DNA from: Caballeronia glebae
GTDB taxonomy: Bacteria; Pseudomonadota; Gammaproteobacteria; Burkholderiales; Burkholderiaceae
DNA length: 64,000 nt
Assembly: GCF_001545035.1 (NCBI RefSeq)
Contig: NZ_FCOJ02000024.1
Location: forward strand, 1 to 64,000
Reading direction: 5' to 3'
The notes under the pieces were generated by a model. That model was not told the origin of the DNA. It did not search any database and worked only from the letters and a program-made list of their open reading frames with translations. Shown piece after piece: positions 26,831 through 34,795 of the stretch. The position numbers and the translations under genes were made by a program. Numbering within the stretch: the first letter of the stretch is position 1; every line of letters begins with the position of its first letter.

Positions 26831-27626
26831 CTTGCATCGAGAGCTTGCGCCGATCTCGGGCGCGGCATGGTCGCAGATCGAAGCCGAAGTCGCGCGCACC
26901 TTCAAGCGCGCGCTCGCGGGGCGTCGCGTCGTCGACGTGAAGAGTCCGGGCGGCGCCGCGCTATCCGGTATCGGCACCGGACATCAGACGAGCGTCGCTT
27001 CGCCGAAGCAAGGCGTCGCGGCGAAGCTATACGAAGTGAAGCAACTCGTGCAACTCACCGTGCCGTTCACGCTGCAGCGCGAAGCGATCGACAGCGTGGA
27101 GCGCGGCTCGAACGACGGCGACTGGCAGCCCGCCAAGACCGCCGCGAACGAACTGGCGCTCGCGGAAGACAGCGCGATCTTCGACGGCTTCGCGGCCGCC
27201 GGCATCACGGGCATTCGCGAAGGCAGCTCGAATGCGCCGACGTTTCTGCCCACGGACGTCGCCGATTATCCCGCCGCCATTAGCCAGGCGCTCGAAAAGC
27301 TGCGGCTGGCCGGCGTCGACGGTCCCTACTCCGTGCTGCTCGGCGCGGATGCCTATACTGCACTCGCCGAAGCGAGCGATCAAGGTTATCCGGTCATCCA
27401 GCACATCAAGCGCATCGTGAGCGGCGATCTCGTATGGGCGCCCGCGCTTCAGGGCGGCTGCGTGCTCTCGACGCGTGGCGGCGATTTCGAACTGCATCTC
27501 GGGCAGGACTTGTCGATCGGTTATACGAGCCATACCGACACGGCCGTGCAGCTCTATCTGCGCGAAACGCTCACCTTCCTGATGCTGACGAGCGAGGCGT
27601 CCGTTTCCATCGCGGCGGGTGAATAG
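26823..27626 (+). CDS. Family 1 encapsulin shell protein (linocin-M18/CFP29 type)
   Basis: 267 aa, the normal length for a T=1, 60-subunit encapsulin of HK97 fold. Hallmarks: MNNLHRELAPIS N-terminal helix, AWSQIEAEVARTFKR, FTLQREAIDSVERG, the LAEDSAIFDG segment, and the C-terminal YLRETLTFLML strand. The N-terminal helix forms part of the cargo-docking pocket. Start ATG 26823 lies inside the last codons of the DyP gene, so the two are translationally coupled. A zinc-less DksA-like gene follows 38 bp later. Confidence 0.95.
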   Translation: MNNLHRELAPISGAAWSQIEAEVARTFKRALAGRRVVDVKSPGGAALSGIGTGHQTSVASPKQGVAAKLYEVKQLVQLTVPFTLQREAIDSVERGSNDGDWQPAKTAANELALAEDSAIFDGFAAAGITGIREGSSNAPTFLPTDVADYPAAISQALEKLRLAGVDGPYSVLLGADAYTALAEASDQGYPVIQHIKRIVSGDLVWAPALQGGCVLSTRGGDFELHLGQDLSIGYTSHTDTAVQLYLRETLTFLMLTSEASVSIAAGE

Positions 27627-27664
27627 CAGCATCGGAAGACACATTTTCTTCATGGAGCACGATC

Positions 27665-28045
27665 ATGCCCAGTCAATCAAGCGGCTTGAGCGACGAGTTC
27701 ATCGCAAAGCAGCGCGAGCGTCTTCTCGCGCTGAAGCGCGAATTGCTCGCTGGCGAGGAAGGCACCGTCGCGAGCGAGCGTCGATTGCGGGAAGAGCGCG
27801 GTGACGAAGCCGAAGAGTACGAGGACGATGCGCAGCGCATGGAGCAGGACATCGCGAATCAGGCGTTGCGCAACGTGAACGATGGGCGCATCGGCGAGAT
27901 CGAACGTGCGTTGCAGAAGATCGCAGAAGGCACGTATGGCCTTTCCGACGAAAGCGGCGTGCCCATTCCGAAAGCACGCCTCGACGTCATGCCCGAAGCC
28001 GTACTCACCGTCGAAGAACAGGAGAAGCGCGAAGCGGGCCAATGA
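27665..28045 (+). CDS. DksA/TraR-family protein lacking the zinc-finger cysteines
   Basis: 126 aa; GGAG 8 nt before ATG 27665. The N-terminal coiled-coil (residues about 10-85, LSDEFIAKQRERLLALKREL) and the GTYGxxxxxGxPIPxARL region are clearly of the DksA/TraR family. However the four zinc ligands are replaced: CxxC by S94-S97 and the second CxxC by T115-E118, so no zinc can bind. DksA-like proteins bind RNA polymerase through the secondary channel; known zinc-poor forms (Pseudomonas DksA2) act under zinc limitation or oxidative stress. It is probably co-transcribed with the peroxidase and encapsulin genes. Confidence 0.85.
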   Translation: MPSQSSGLSDEFIAKQRERLLALKRELLAGEEGTVASERRLREERGDEAEEYEDDAQRMEQDIANQALRNVNDGRIGEIERALQKIAEGTYGLSDESGVPIPKARLDVMPEAVLTVEEQEKREAGQ

Positions 28046-28063
28046 GCTTGCGAGGCGTCCGCC

Positions 28064-28450
28064 TCAGTTGTCGAACGTGCCCCGGTACTCGGGCGCGGCG
28101 TCGCTGCGTGTATTCATTTCGAACATCACGCCGCCCGGCGCGCGGCAAAAGAAACGCGAGCCGCGCCCGTTGTTGAAGATGTCGGTCTCCATCGCCACGC
28201 CTTCCGACCTGAAGCGCTCGTAGAGGTCGCGCACGTCATCGAGGCTCGGCAATTCGAAGCCGACGTGAAACGCGCGCGGCCACGCCGGCGCGTCGTCGTT
28301 CGCGTGATCGATCACGACATCGAAGCCGGGACACTTGAGTATGTAGGAGCGGTCCCACGTTCCCGCTATCGTGAAGCCGAGATATTGCTCGAAGAAGCGC
28401 GCAGTCGCGGATGTATCGGCTGAAGGAAAACTGAGGTGATTGAGTTTCAT
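28064..28450 (-). CDS. VOC-family (glyoxalase/dioxygenase fold) protein
   Basis: 128 aa. Start taken at ATG 28450 (MKLNHLSFPSADTSATARFFE), which gives the canonical beginning of a VOC domain; an in-frame ATG at 28471 is possible. Metal ligands typical of the fold are visible as H in LNHLSF, H in AFHVGFEL and E in FEMNT. Substrate unknown. It is convergent with the DksA-like gene, 18 bp between stops. Confidence 0.8.
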   Translation of the reverse strand: MKLNHLSFPSADTSATARFFEQYLGFTIAGTWDRSYILKCPGFDVVIDHANDDAPAWPRAFHVGFELPSLDDVRDLYERFRSEGVAMETDIFNNGRGSRFFCRAPGGVMFEMNTRSDAAPEYRGTFDN

Positions 28451-28636
28451 GCTTTGGGTCGAGTCTTTCATTCGTCGGTCTCTCATGGATTGATGGGCGA
28501 CGGCTGTGTGCCGTTACCGCCCGAGGACTTCAGAATATAAGCAAAAGCTCACATTCGACTACTCGCATTGCTGATAGCCGCCGAAAGCGCGCCGCGACGC
28601 CGCTTGCATCGTCGAGTCCGGTTCGATTGCTCGCAT

Positions 28637-29248
28637 TTACGCGCCGCCACTTCTCGACATATAGCCGAAAACAGCGGCCCGAACGCGGCGTTCGAGGTTA
28701 TCGAGGTCGCGCTCGCCGCGTTCGCCCGCTGCGTCGACCATGCCTTTGACGATGGCGAGCAGATCAGCCGCGGCCACATCGGGATACGGATGACGCGGCG
28801 CGGCACGACCGACGACCGTCTCGACCAACGCCTCCATTTCCCCCTTCGCGACTTCACCGCGCAACGCCGGACGCCCTTCCGCGATGTCGAGCAGGCGCGC
28901 GAGCATCGGACGCTGTAACTGCTGGCGCACGGACGCGCCGATCAGATATTCCAGCGCCGCCTTGCCGCTACGTTTGGTGAGCGCAATCGACGCGTCCTCG
29001 TAAAAGCGCGTGCTTTCACGGCGAATCAGCGCGACGACGAGCGCGTCCTTGCCCGGAAAGTATTGATAGAGCGAACCGATGCTGACGCCCGCGCGACGCG
29101 CGACCGCATTCGTGTTGAAGCCTTCGAAGCCGTCGCTTTCGAGCACCTGCGCCGCCGCCTCGACGATGGAAGACACCGTCGCTTCCGAGCGCGATTGCGC
29201 CGGCGCTTTTCGCAGGCGAAACGGTTTGTGCAATGGACGCTGGCTCAT
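28637..29248 (-). CDS. TetR/AcrR-family transcriptional regulator
   Basis: 203 aa. N-terminal helix-turn-helix at about residues 22-68 (EATVSSIVEAAAQVLES, GFNTNAVARRAGVSIGSLYQYF). The C-terminal half is of the AefR-like/TetR_C type. The start at 29248 is 106 bp from the divergent YghU-like gene, which is the likely target. Confidence 0.85.
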   Translation of the reverse strand: MSQRPLHKPFRLRKAPAQSRSEATVSSIVEAAAQVLESDGFEGFNTNAVARRAGVSIGSLYQYFPGKDALVVALIRRESTRFYEDASIALTKRSGKAALEYLIGASVRQQLQRPMLARLLDIAEGRPALRGEVAKGEMEALVETVVGRAAPRHPYPDVAAADLLAIVKGMVDAAGERGERDLDNLERRVRAAVFGYMSRSGGA

Positions 29249-29354
29249 TCATTTCCTCTCGCGAATTGCTGCGCTGATTGTACAAAGCCCGGTCAAGCAT
29301 GTTTCCAGTCGACCTGATAACCTCGTGCGAAATCTTATCGAAGGAGCGGGAAGC

Positions 29355-30230
29355 ATGAGCGCATCGACCGAATACGTGCCGCCGGCCGTGTGGACCTGGA
29401 CCAAGGAAAGCGGCGGACACTTCGCCAATATCAATCGGCCGATCTCCGGACCGACGCATGAAAAGGCGCTGCCGGTGGGCCGTCATCCATTGCAGCTCTA
29501 TTCACTGGCCACGCCCAACGGCGTGAAAGTTACCGTGTTGCTCGAAGAGTTGCTTGCGCTCGGTCGTCGCGATGCCGAGTACGATGCGTGGCTCATTCGC
29601 ATCGGCGATGGCGATCAGTTCGGCAGCGGCTTCGTCGAGGTCAATCCAAATTCGAAGATTCCCGCGCTTGTGGATCGCAGTGGCGCGACGCCCGTGCGCG
29701 TCTTCGAATCCGGCGCGATCCTGCTCTATCTCGCAGAAAAATTCGGCGCATTCGTGCCGACCGAGCCGGCCAAACGCGCCGAGTGTTTATCGTGGCTTTT
29801 CTGGCAGATGGGCAGCGCGCCCTATCTCGGCGGCGGATTCGGCCACTTCTATGCTTATGCGCCGAGCAAGATGGAATATCCGATCGATCGCTTTGCAATG
29901 GAAGTGAAGCGTCAACTCGACGTGCTCGACAAGCGTCTCGCGAATAGCACTTATATCGCGGGCGACGAATACACCATCGCGGATATAGCAATCTTTCCGT
30001 GGTACGGCGGCCTCGCTAACGGCTGGTTATACAACGCCGCCGAATTCCTCTCAGTGCATGAATACAAGCACGTGCGCCGCTGGGCCGACATGATCGGCGC
30101 GCGTCCCGCCGTGCAGCGCGGCCGCATGGTGAACCGGACTTTCGGCGAGCCTTCGAGCCAGTTGCATGAGCGCCATGACGCGTCCGATTTCGACACGCGC
30201 ACGCAGGACAAGATCGCCGTGGAGAAGTAA
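29355..30230 (+). CDS. yghU: YghU-like glutathione S-transferase / disulfide-bond oxidoreductase
   Basis: 291 aa (E. coli YghU 288 aa). Start ATG 29355 has AAGGAG 8 nt upstream. The thioredoxin-like N-domain follows the NU-class opening (VPPAVWTWTKESGGHFANINRP, given in parts: NINRPISGPTHEK, LPVGRHPLQLYSLATPNGVK) and the C-domain has GDEYTIADIAIFPWYG. Such proteins bind two glutathiones and reduce organic hydroperoxides or disulfides. Divergent from a TetR regulator, a layout typical of inducible detoxification. Confidence 0.9.
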   Translation: MSASTEYVPPAVWTWTKESGGHFANINRPISGPTHEKALPVGRHPLQLYSLATPNGVKVTVLLEELLALGRRDAEYDAWLIRIGDGDQFGSGFVEVNPNSKIPALVDRSGATPVRVFESGAILLYLAEKFGAFVPTEPAKRAECLSWLFWQMGSAPYLGGGFGHFYAYAPSKMEYPIDRFAMEVKRQLDVLDKRLANSTYIAGDEYTIADIAIFPWYGGLANGWLYNAAEFLSVHEYKHVRRWADMIGARPAVQRGRMVNRTFGEPSSQLHERHDASDFDTRTQDKIAVEK

Positions 30231-30263
30231 CGAATGGAACTGCGTTAGCGGCGCAACGCTCAA

Positions 30264-30775
30264 TCATGCGGGAAGAAATCGACGAGAGCCGTCTAGCGAG
30301 TCGCTCGCCGTTGCAATAGACACCGCGCCAGTCGGCTCGATGAAATGCGATTCGTTGAGCACAATGCGTGCGGACCCTTGCGTCACGAAGAGCAAGCGGC
30401 ATGTCGAAACGGGCACGGTGCGGGAGCCGTCGATAACCCTCAACGCCGCGACGCCGGCATCGCGGCGGACCATAACATTGAAATCTAGAACTGACTCGTC
30501 GAGCAGGCGGCCATGTAGTTTTCGTTCTCCCGCGAACGCGAGTGACGAAAATCGGCCGGCGACCGTATTCGAGACAGCGCCGTCCGATACATCGATCAGG
30601 TCCATGCCCGAACCCCGCAGGATCGCGAGGATTCTATCGATACCGGATAAACCGAGAACGCACCATCGGCATTCACATCGGCGACGCTCACGCGTAGCGC
30701 GAAGTTATCGGGATCGTTGCGCGCGGGGACTCTGAGCAAGTCGCGCGTCGTGCCTCGCCGCGTTCATGAAACCAT
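30264..30775 (-). pseudogene. hutD: Frameshifted hutD-like gene
   Basis: The last 113 codons (30264-30605) read as the HutD C-terminal half, including the signature DFNVMVRRD and SHFIEP. Directly upstream the protein continues in another frame as TRDLLRVPAR, RVSVADVNADGAFSVYP. Joining the frames needs one extra base at about 30641-30646, where CCGGTATC stands for an expected CCGGGTATC (giving YPGIDRILAIL). Further up a WFHERG stretch lies in yet another frame, so at least two indels are present. HutD is a cupin-like protein of histidine utilisation. No hut enzymes are nearby. Confidence 0.75.
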
Positions 30776-30934
30776 GCGGCGCGCGTGCTTACCGATCACG
30801 TTGGTCAGGAGACGCACGATGGTCAACGCGGTCATGTTCCGCACGTCGAGCGCGGGATGATGCTCGACGAAGTCGATGCCCGCGAACTGTGTTTTCATGC
30901 AGAGATGCCGGATTTTGACGTCCGGTCTGTGCAT
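30764..30934 (-). pseudogene. Remnant resembling the C-terminus of an arginase-family ureohydrolase
   Basis: A 56-codon frame whose residues FAGIDFVEHHPALDVRN and MTALTIVRLLTNVIGK match the usual end of agmatinase/formimidoylglutamase-type proteins (GxDxVExxPxxD...TA...A.RL). The metal-binding part is absent, so this is only the tail of a deleted gene. It overlaps the start of the broken hutD. A formimidoylglutamase next to hutD would fit a lost histidine-utilisation cluster. The family call rests on one short stretch. Confidence 0.45.
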
Positions 30935-31151
30935 AGGATTGATGCCTCAGAGTCCGCAGCGGCGCGGTCGTTGGCATCGATGGATTTAACCTTCTGAATA
31001 TCCACACGCGACAGTTTGCGGAACCAGGCTCGCTTCTTTGAAAGGCTCACCGATGAAAAGCTAGATGGCAAAGCGGGCGCCTATCAAACCGATGTCAACT
31101 CAAAGCTGGCCATGCAAAGATATCGCCTGACATTCGAGGGAAGGAGCGTTT

Positions 31152-31888
31152 TTAAGTGCGGTAGACGTACACTCGCGTGCCAACGGGACTTGTCTCCCAT
31201 AGTCGCTTCATGACAGCCTCCGAACCGACTCCCATACAGCCATGACTTGCACCCTCATATCCTTGGTTTTGAAAGTCATATGAGAGGTGAAAAGCCTCAC
31301 CAGCGTGCTTATGGTGATCCTTATCCCACGAAATAAACATTGCATAGGGCATAGGTGTTCCATAAGTATTGGAAACGTGGTTACGGCTCTTATATGCAAT
31401 ATGACCATGACCTTCCCCCGTAGCATATCTTTCGCCGCGCGCATCTCCTGGGCGCACATGGTACGACCACTGCGCAGTGCCGTTTTTATACACAGTCGCG
31501 ACATACGTAGTCTTATCTACGCAGATAATATGCTTGGCCTTAAAGCAAATAAAGGCGCGCTGTCGGGTGCCGATGCCGTATCAAAGCTGAAACCGGCTGG
31601 CAAAACGGGACCTGTCGTCTTACCGTCGTGAGGTTCGATAACCGGATTAACAGAGTATGAAGTACTGGCTTGAGCCTGAATCACGCGAATTGCATCTGCA
31701 ACAGACAGACCTTTCCACGGATCTGGAGCCGGCGCGGGACCAGGCACCAACTCTTTAGCGGATAGGTCTGCCGCCGCCTTCGAAGGCATAACACTAACGC
31801 CTGCGGCCAACCCAACTGCAGCTAGGGCAGCAATAACGCCCACCGTACGCCATTGCCAATGGCGCGTACCCAGGCGAGAACTATTCAC
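31152..31888 (-). pseudogene. L,D-transpeptidase (YkuD) gene split by a frameshift
   Basis: Two reading frames form one protein. Codons from ATG 31888 give an N-terminal signal anchor (VGVIAALAAVGLAAG) and a Pro/Ala linker, stopping at 31517. The catalytic part, ending at 31152, reads AKHIICVDKTTYVATVYKNG and has the YkuD motif HLSYDF-(N)-SHGCMGV with catalytic Cys. One added base in the TTTAAGG run at about 31538-31543 would restore a 245-aa L,D-transpeptidase that crosslinks peptidoglycan. GC is visibly lower than in neighbours, suggesting foreign origin. True mutation, sequencing error or recoding cannot be distinguished here. Confidence 0.7.
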
Positions 31889-32801
31889 TCCTTTCTCCGC
31901 TCAATCGAAATCATATTAAGGTGGTCGCGCAGGAGATATTGCCGTAGGCATCCAGGCACAGATTCAAAACCGGGCGATAGCGAAGTCGTGCGCGGCTCAT
32001 TTCCGGCCGCTGACCAGCCATGCAAAAGAACCACCCGACCGTGTCATATTTCGTTTTCGTGGGGATTTGCCTAAGGCGATAAATCAATTGAAGCGATACG
32101 GCTATCCAAGCTCTTGGTGGAATTATCGACTAACCTCTTCTGACCGTTCTGCGACATTTCGCAGCTTTTATGGTCATAATCATCGCCAAGTCGGCGGGCT
32201 TCACGATGCCGTCGGGCACGAACGCGACGTACTGTCGCGGAGCCGCCCCAGCACAGTTGTCACGTATACCGAATCGGACAGTCGTGCATGCGCAAGCTGC
32301 CCAGCGTGGCGATCCTCTATTTACGATCACGGAAGAAGAGTCGAGGTAACACACAGGGCGTCGCTATGGGACGCTATAGAGGAACCGTGCGCGATCACGT
32401 TGCCCGCGCCGTCGATCTGGCCCGCGAGCGGCTGTATGTCCACCGTGCCGCGCCCTGCGCCGCCCCGTCCTGACGCGCCGCCCCCACCCTGCCGAGGTAC
32501 GCGGTGACGCATAGCGCAGCGCCACGCGCGTTCGCGCAACTACCGAAGCGCCTAGACCCGAGACAGCCGGCGCCGATGCATAAAATCGCACGAACGTCAT
32601 CCGTTTTTTAAAAATGGTTTCTTCATTGCAGTGCGCAAAAACTGGATTGACGCCGCCCCGCTGATGCTGTCACGATTCGTAGGCCATACGATCCGCCATA
32701 ACTTTTCGCGTCCGGTTTTGTAAGACGAATAGCGGATAGTTTGCAAATGAACTTGCTACAGCAGCCCTATAACGTGATAGCCGGCACACGGGAGAACGTC
32801 C
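31889..32801. other. About 0.9 kb without a convincing gene
   Basis: The left part (to about 32160) has lower GC than the window. Frames at 32130-32354 and 32327-32539 on the minus strand contain protein-like patches (RQYVAFVPDGIVKPADLAM; GTVDIQPLAGQIDGAGNVI) but are short, lack start signals and do not join in one frame. They could be remnants of a decayed gene. The last 100 bp should hold the promoter of the GT87 gene. Confidence 0.4.
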
Positions 32802-34100
32802 ATGCTGAACGCTCGGGTTGGCGCCAGGTCCGCGGATAACGTCCGGATCATTGCGGCTTTGGTCATGCTGGTGGCGGCGGGTTTTCTCGCGATCCGCATG
32901 GTCATCATCTATCACTATTCGCTCAGCTACGCGGCCGATCATCCAAAGGCCTTCAGCGATTTCAATTTCTACTATTACGCGTTCAGCAGCGTGCTGAATT
33001 CGCCGCACGATCCATCGCTCATCTATAACAACGAACATCTGGTTGCGTATCTGTCGACGCTCGGGGCCAATCTCGACGATATCCTGATCTATTGTTATCC
33101 CCCGCAGTTCGCGCTGATCTTTTCGCCATTCGCGCTATTGCCGTCGTTCGCCGCGAAGCTCGCCTGGGTCGCGATGTCTGTCGTACTGTGCATCATCGGC
33201 GCGGTGCTTCTCGCGAAGATGGCGTATCGCGGCGAAGACAAGCGCGTGACCGCACTGCTCATCGGCGTGACGCTGCTGAGCTTTCCGGTTCTGCATGACG
33301 CGTATCTCGGGCAATCGAATCAGCTTCTCTTCTTTCTTCTCGCGACGCCGTTCTTTCTGATCGAACGCGGCAATCGTTGGCTCGCGGGGCTCTTTCTCGC
33401 GTTCGCCGTCGTCTTCAAGGTGACGCCGCTCGCGATCGTCGGCTTGTTGCTCTTGGGGCGTGAATGGCGCACCGTGATATCGACGGGTGTCTGCGCCATA
33501 GCAATTACGCTCTTCACCGCGAGCCGGCTCGGCTTTCGCGTAATCTGGGAGTATCTGACCGTCGAGATCGGGCGCGCGCAGACGTATATCCTCGGCGCGG
33601 GCGGCTTGCCCGGCAACAGTTCGGTGCGCGGCGCATTGCAGACGATATCCGAAAAGCTCGGCACGCCCGCATCCGAAGCGACGCTTCACGCGACATCCAC
33701 GATCTTCGCCGCGATCATTTGCGTGTTCGCGTGTTATCTCGTCTTCTTCCGCCGCCGCGACAGGCGCATGGACTACGCGCTCGCATGCATGACGATGCTC
33801 CTCGCCGCGCCAATCCTCGAACCGATCCACATGGTCGTCGCGTTGATTCCCATCGTGATTCTTATGGGCACGGCGCTTGAGAGCCACGACCTGCAACTGT
33901 CCGCGATCCCGCCGCGCATCGAAATGCTGCTTCTCGCGATTGCCGTGCTCCTGCTGTTCTTCATGGAGCGATCCGCGATGTACACGGTCTCCGCGCTAAT
34001 TACCTACGTGCTGTGCGTGGCGCGCTATTTCGCGCCGGCTTCGGCACTCCGGCGCGATCGGCATGCGGAATCGGAAGGCCCAGGGTCGGTTCGCATTTAA
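32802..34100 (+). CDS. Polyprenol-phosphate-dependent glycosyltransferase, GT87/DUF2029 family
   Basis: 432 aa integral membrane protein with about ten hydrophobic segments. The family signature is the acidic first loop SDFNFYYYAFSSVL followed by a conserved YPPQFALIFSPFALLP and later AYLGQSNQLLFFLLATPFF and FKVTPLAIV. GT-C enzymes of this family use a lipid-linked sugar donor to mannosylate or arabinosylate a cell-envelope glycan. GC is normal. The glycoside-hydrolase-like lipoprotein further downstream on the same strand may act on a related polymer (inference). Confidence 0.85.
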   Translation: MLNARVGARSADNVRIIAALVMLVAAGFLAIRMVIIYHYSLSYAADHPKAFSDFNFYYYAFSSVLNSPHDPSLIYNNEHLVAYLSTLGANLDDILIYCYPPQFALIFSPFALLPSFAAKLAWVAMSVVLCIIGAVLLAKMAYRGEDKRVTALLIGVTLLSFPVLHDAYLGQSNQLLFFLLATPFFLIERGNRWLAGLFLAFAVVFKVTPLAIVGLLLLGREWRTVISTGVCAIAITLFTASRLGFRVIWEYLTVEIGRAQTYILGAGGLPGNSSVRGALQTISEKLGTPASEATLHATSTIFAAIICVFACYLVFFRRRDRRMDYALACMTMLLAAPILEPIHMVVALIPIVILMGTALESHDLQLSAIPPRIEMLLLAIAVLLLFFMERSAMYTVSALITYVLCVARYFAPASALRRDRHAESEGPGSVRI

Positions 34101-34795
34101 GACAGCCATGCGGTTGCACCGTAAAGGGCCTTCGCACAGCACACAGGTCAATTCAAAGGCTTAACGCCGTCATCAGTTTTGTTTATCGCGTTTTCGAGCG
34201 CGATCATCTCATCATCGTGTGAAATTTGCTCCGCGACTTTGTGCCGGGCTCCGTCCCGCAAGGCTCGCGGCGATTCTAGCTGCAATAGCGGCGCACGGAT
34301 AAGAAACCCGACAAACGAAACCACTTCCGGCATTTCTTTGGAAGTAGAAACGGCTGCGCGCAAAACCATAAATAGAAGAAGGGACCGTTCGAAAACTTGC
34401 CGTACACAAGATGTTTTTTCTGCTGTCCGGTTTACTTCTACATCAGAACAAAGTAACCTTTCCTCGCTGACTTAATCCCGGCAACGCACGCTCAGAGCGT
34501 AAAGCGTTTCGCGCCACCGTCAGAAATTTTGACGTCACCCAAGTTATATCGCTGCACCTGTTACCGACGATCAGCGCGACTCGAAGTCCGCGGATCATCA
34601 TCGAGCGCTAGCCATTCCGAATGTATGTCGATCCCGCGCGCGGATTTGCTTTAGCGAATCTGCACTGGCTCGGCTCTTCCGGCGCATCCATCCGCGTCGG
34701 ATATGGCACTCATCCTGAACACAATCATTCGGATTACTAAGCCATTCTTTCAACCATTCCTGATGTGCGCATCTCCGTTAGTTATGCAAATTGTT
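34101..34795. other. About 0.7 kb intergenic stretch, lower GC
   Basis: No convincing gene. A 73-codon minus-strand frame at 34148-34369 (MVLRAAVSTSKEMPEVVSF) is protein-like but has no Shine-Dalgarno, and is left unannotated. A CGTCA-N7-TGACG inverted repeat lies near 34518-34535. The end of the stretch must carry the promoter of the downstream lipoprotein gene. Confidence 0.35.

Noticed and set aside
26823..27626. Encapsulin as a prophage capsid gene
   Set aside because: Length, N-terminal MNNLHRELAPIS helix and adjacent DyP with cargo peptide identify a family 1 encapsulin; no other phage genes are nearby.
32327..32539. Minus-strand frame with GTVDIQPLAGQIDG
   Set aside because: Short, no start signal and not continued in neighbouring frames; mentioned only as a possible remnant.
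34148..34369. 73-codon minus-strand frame
   Set aside because: Protein-like composition but no Shine-Dalgarno, no recognisable motif and a low-GC context; evidence too weak to annotate as a gene.
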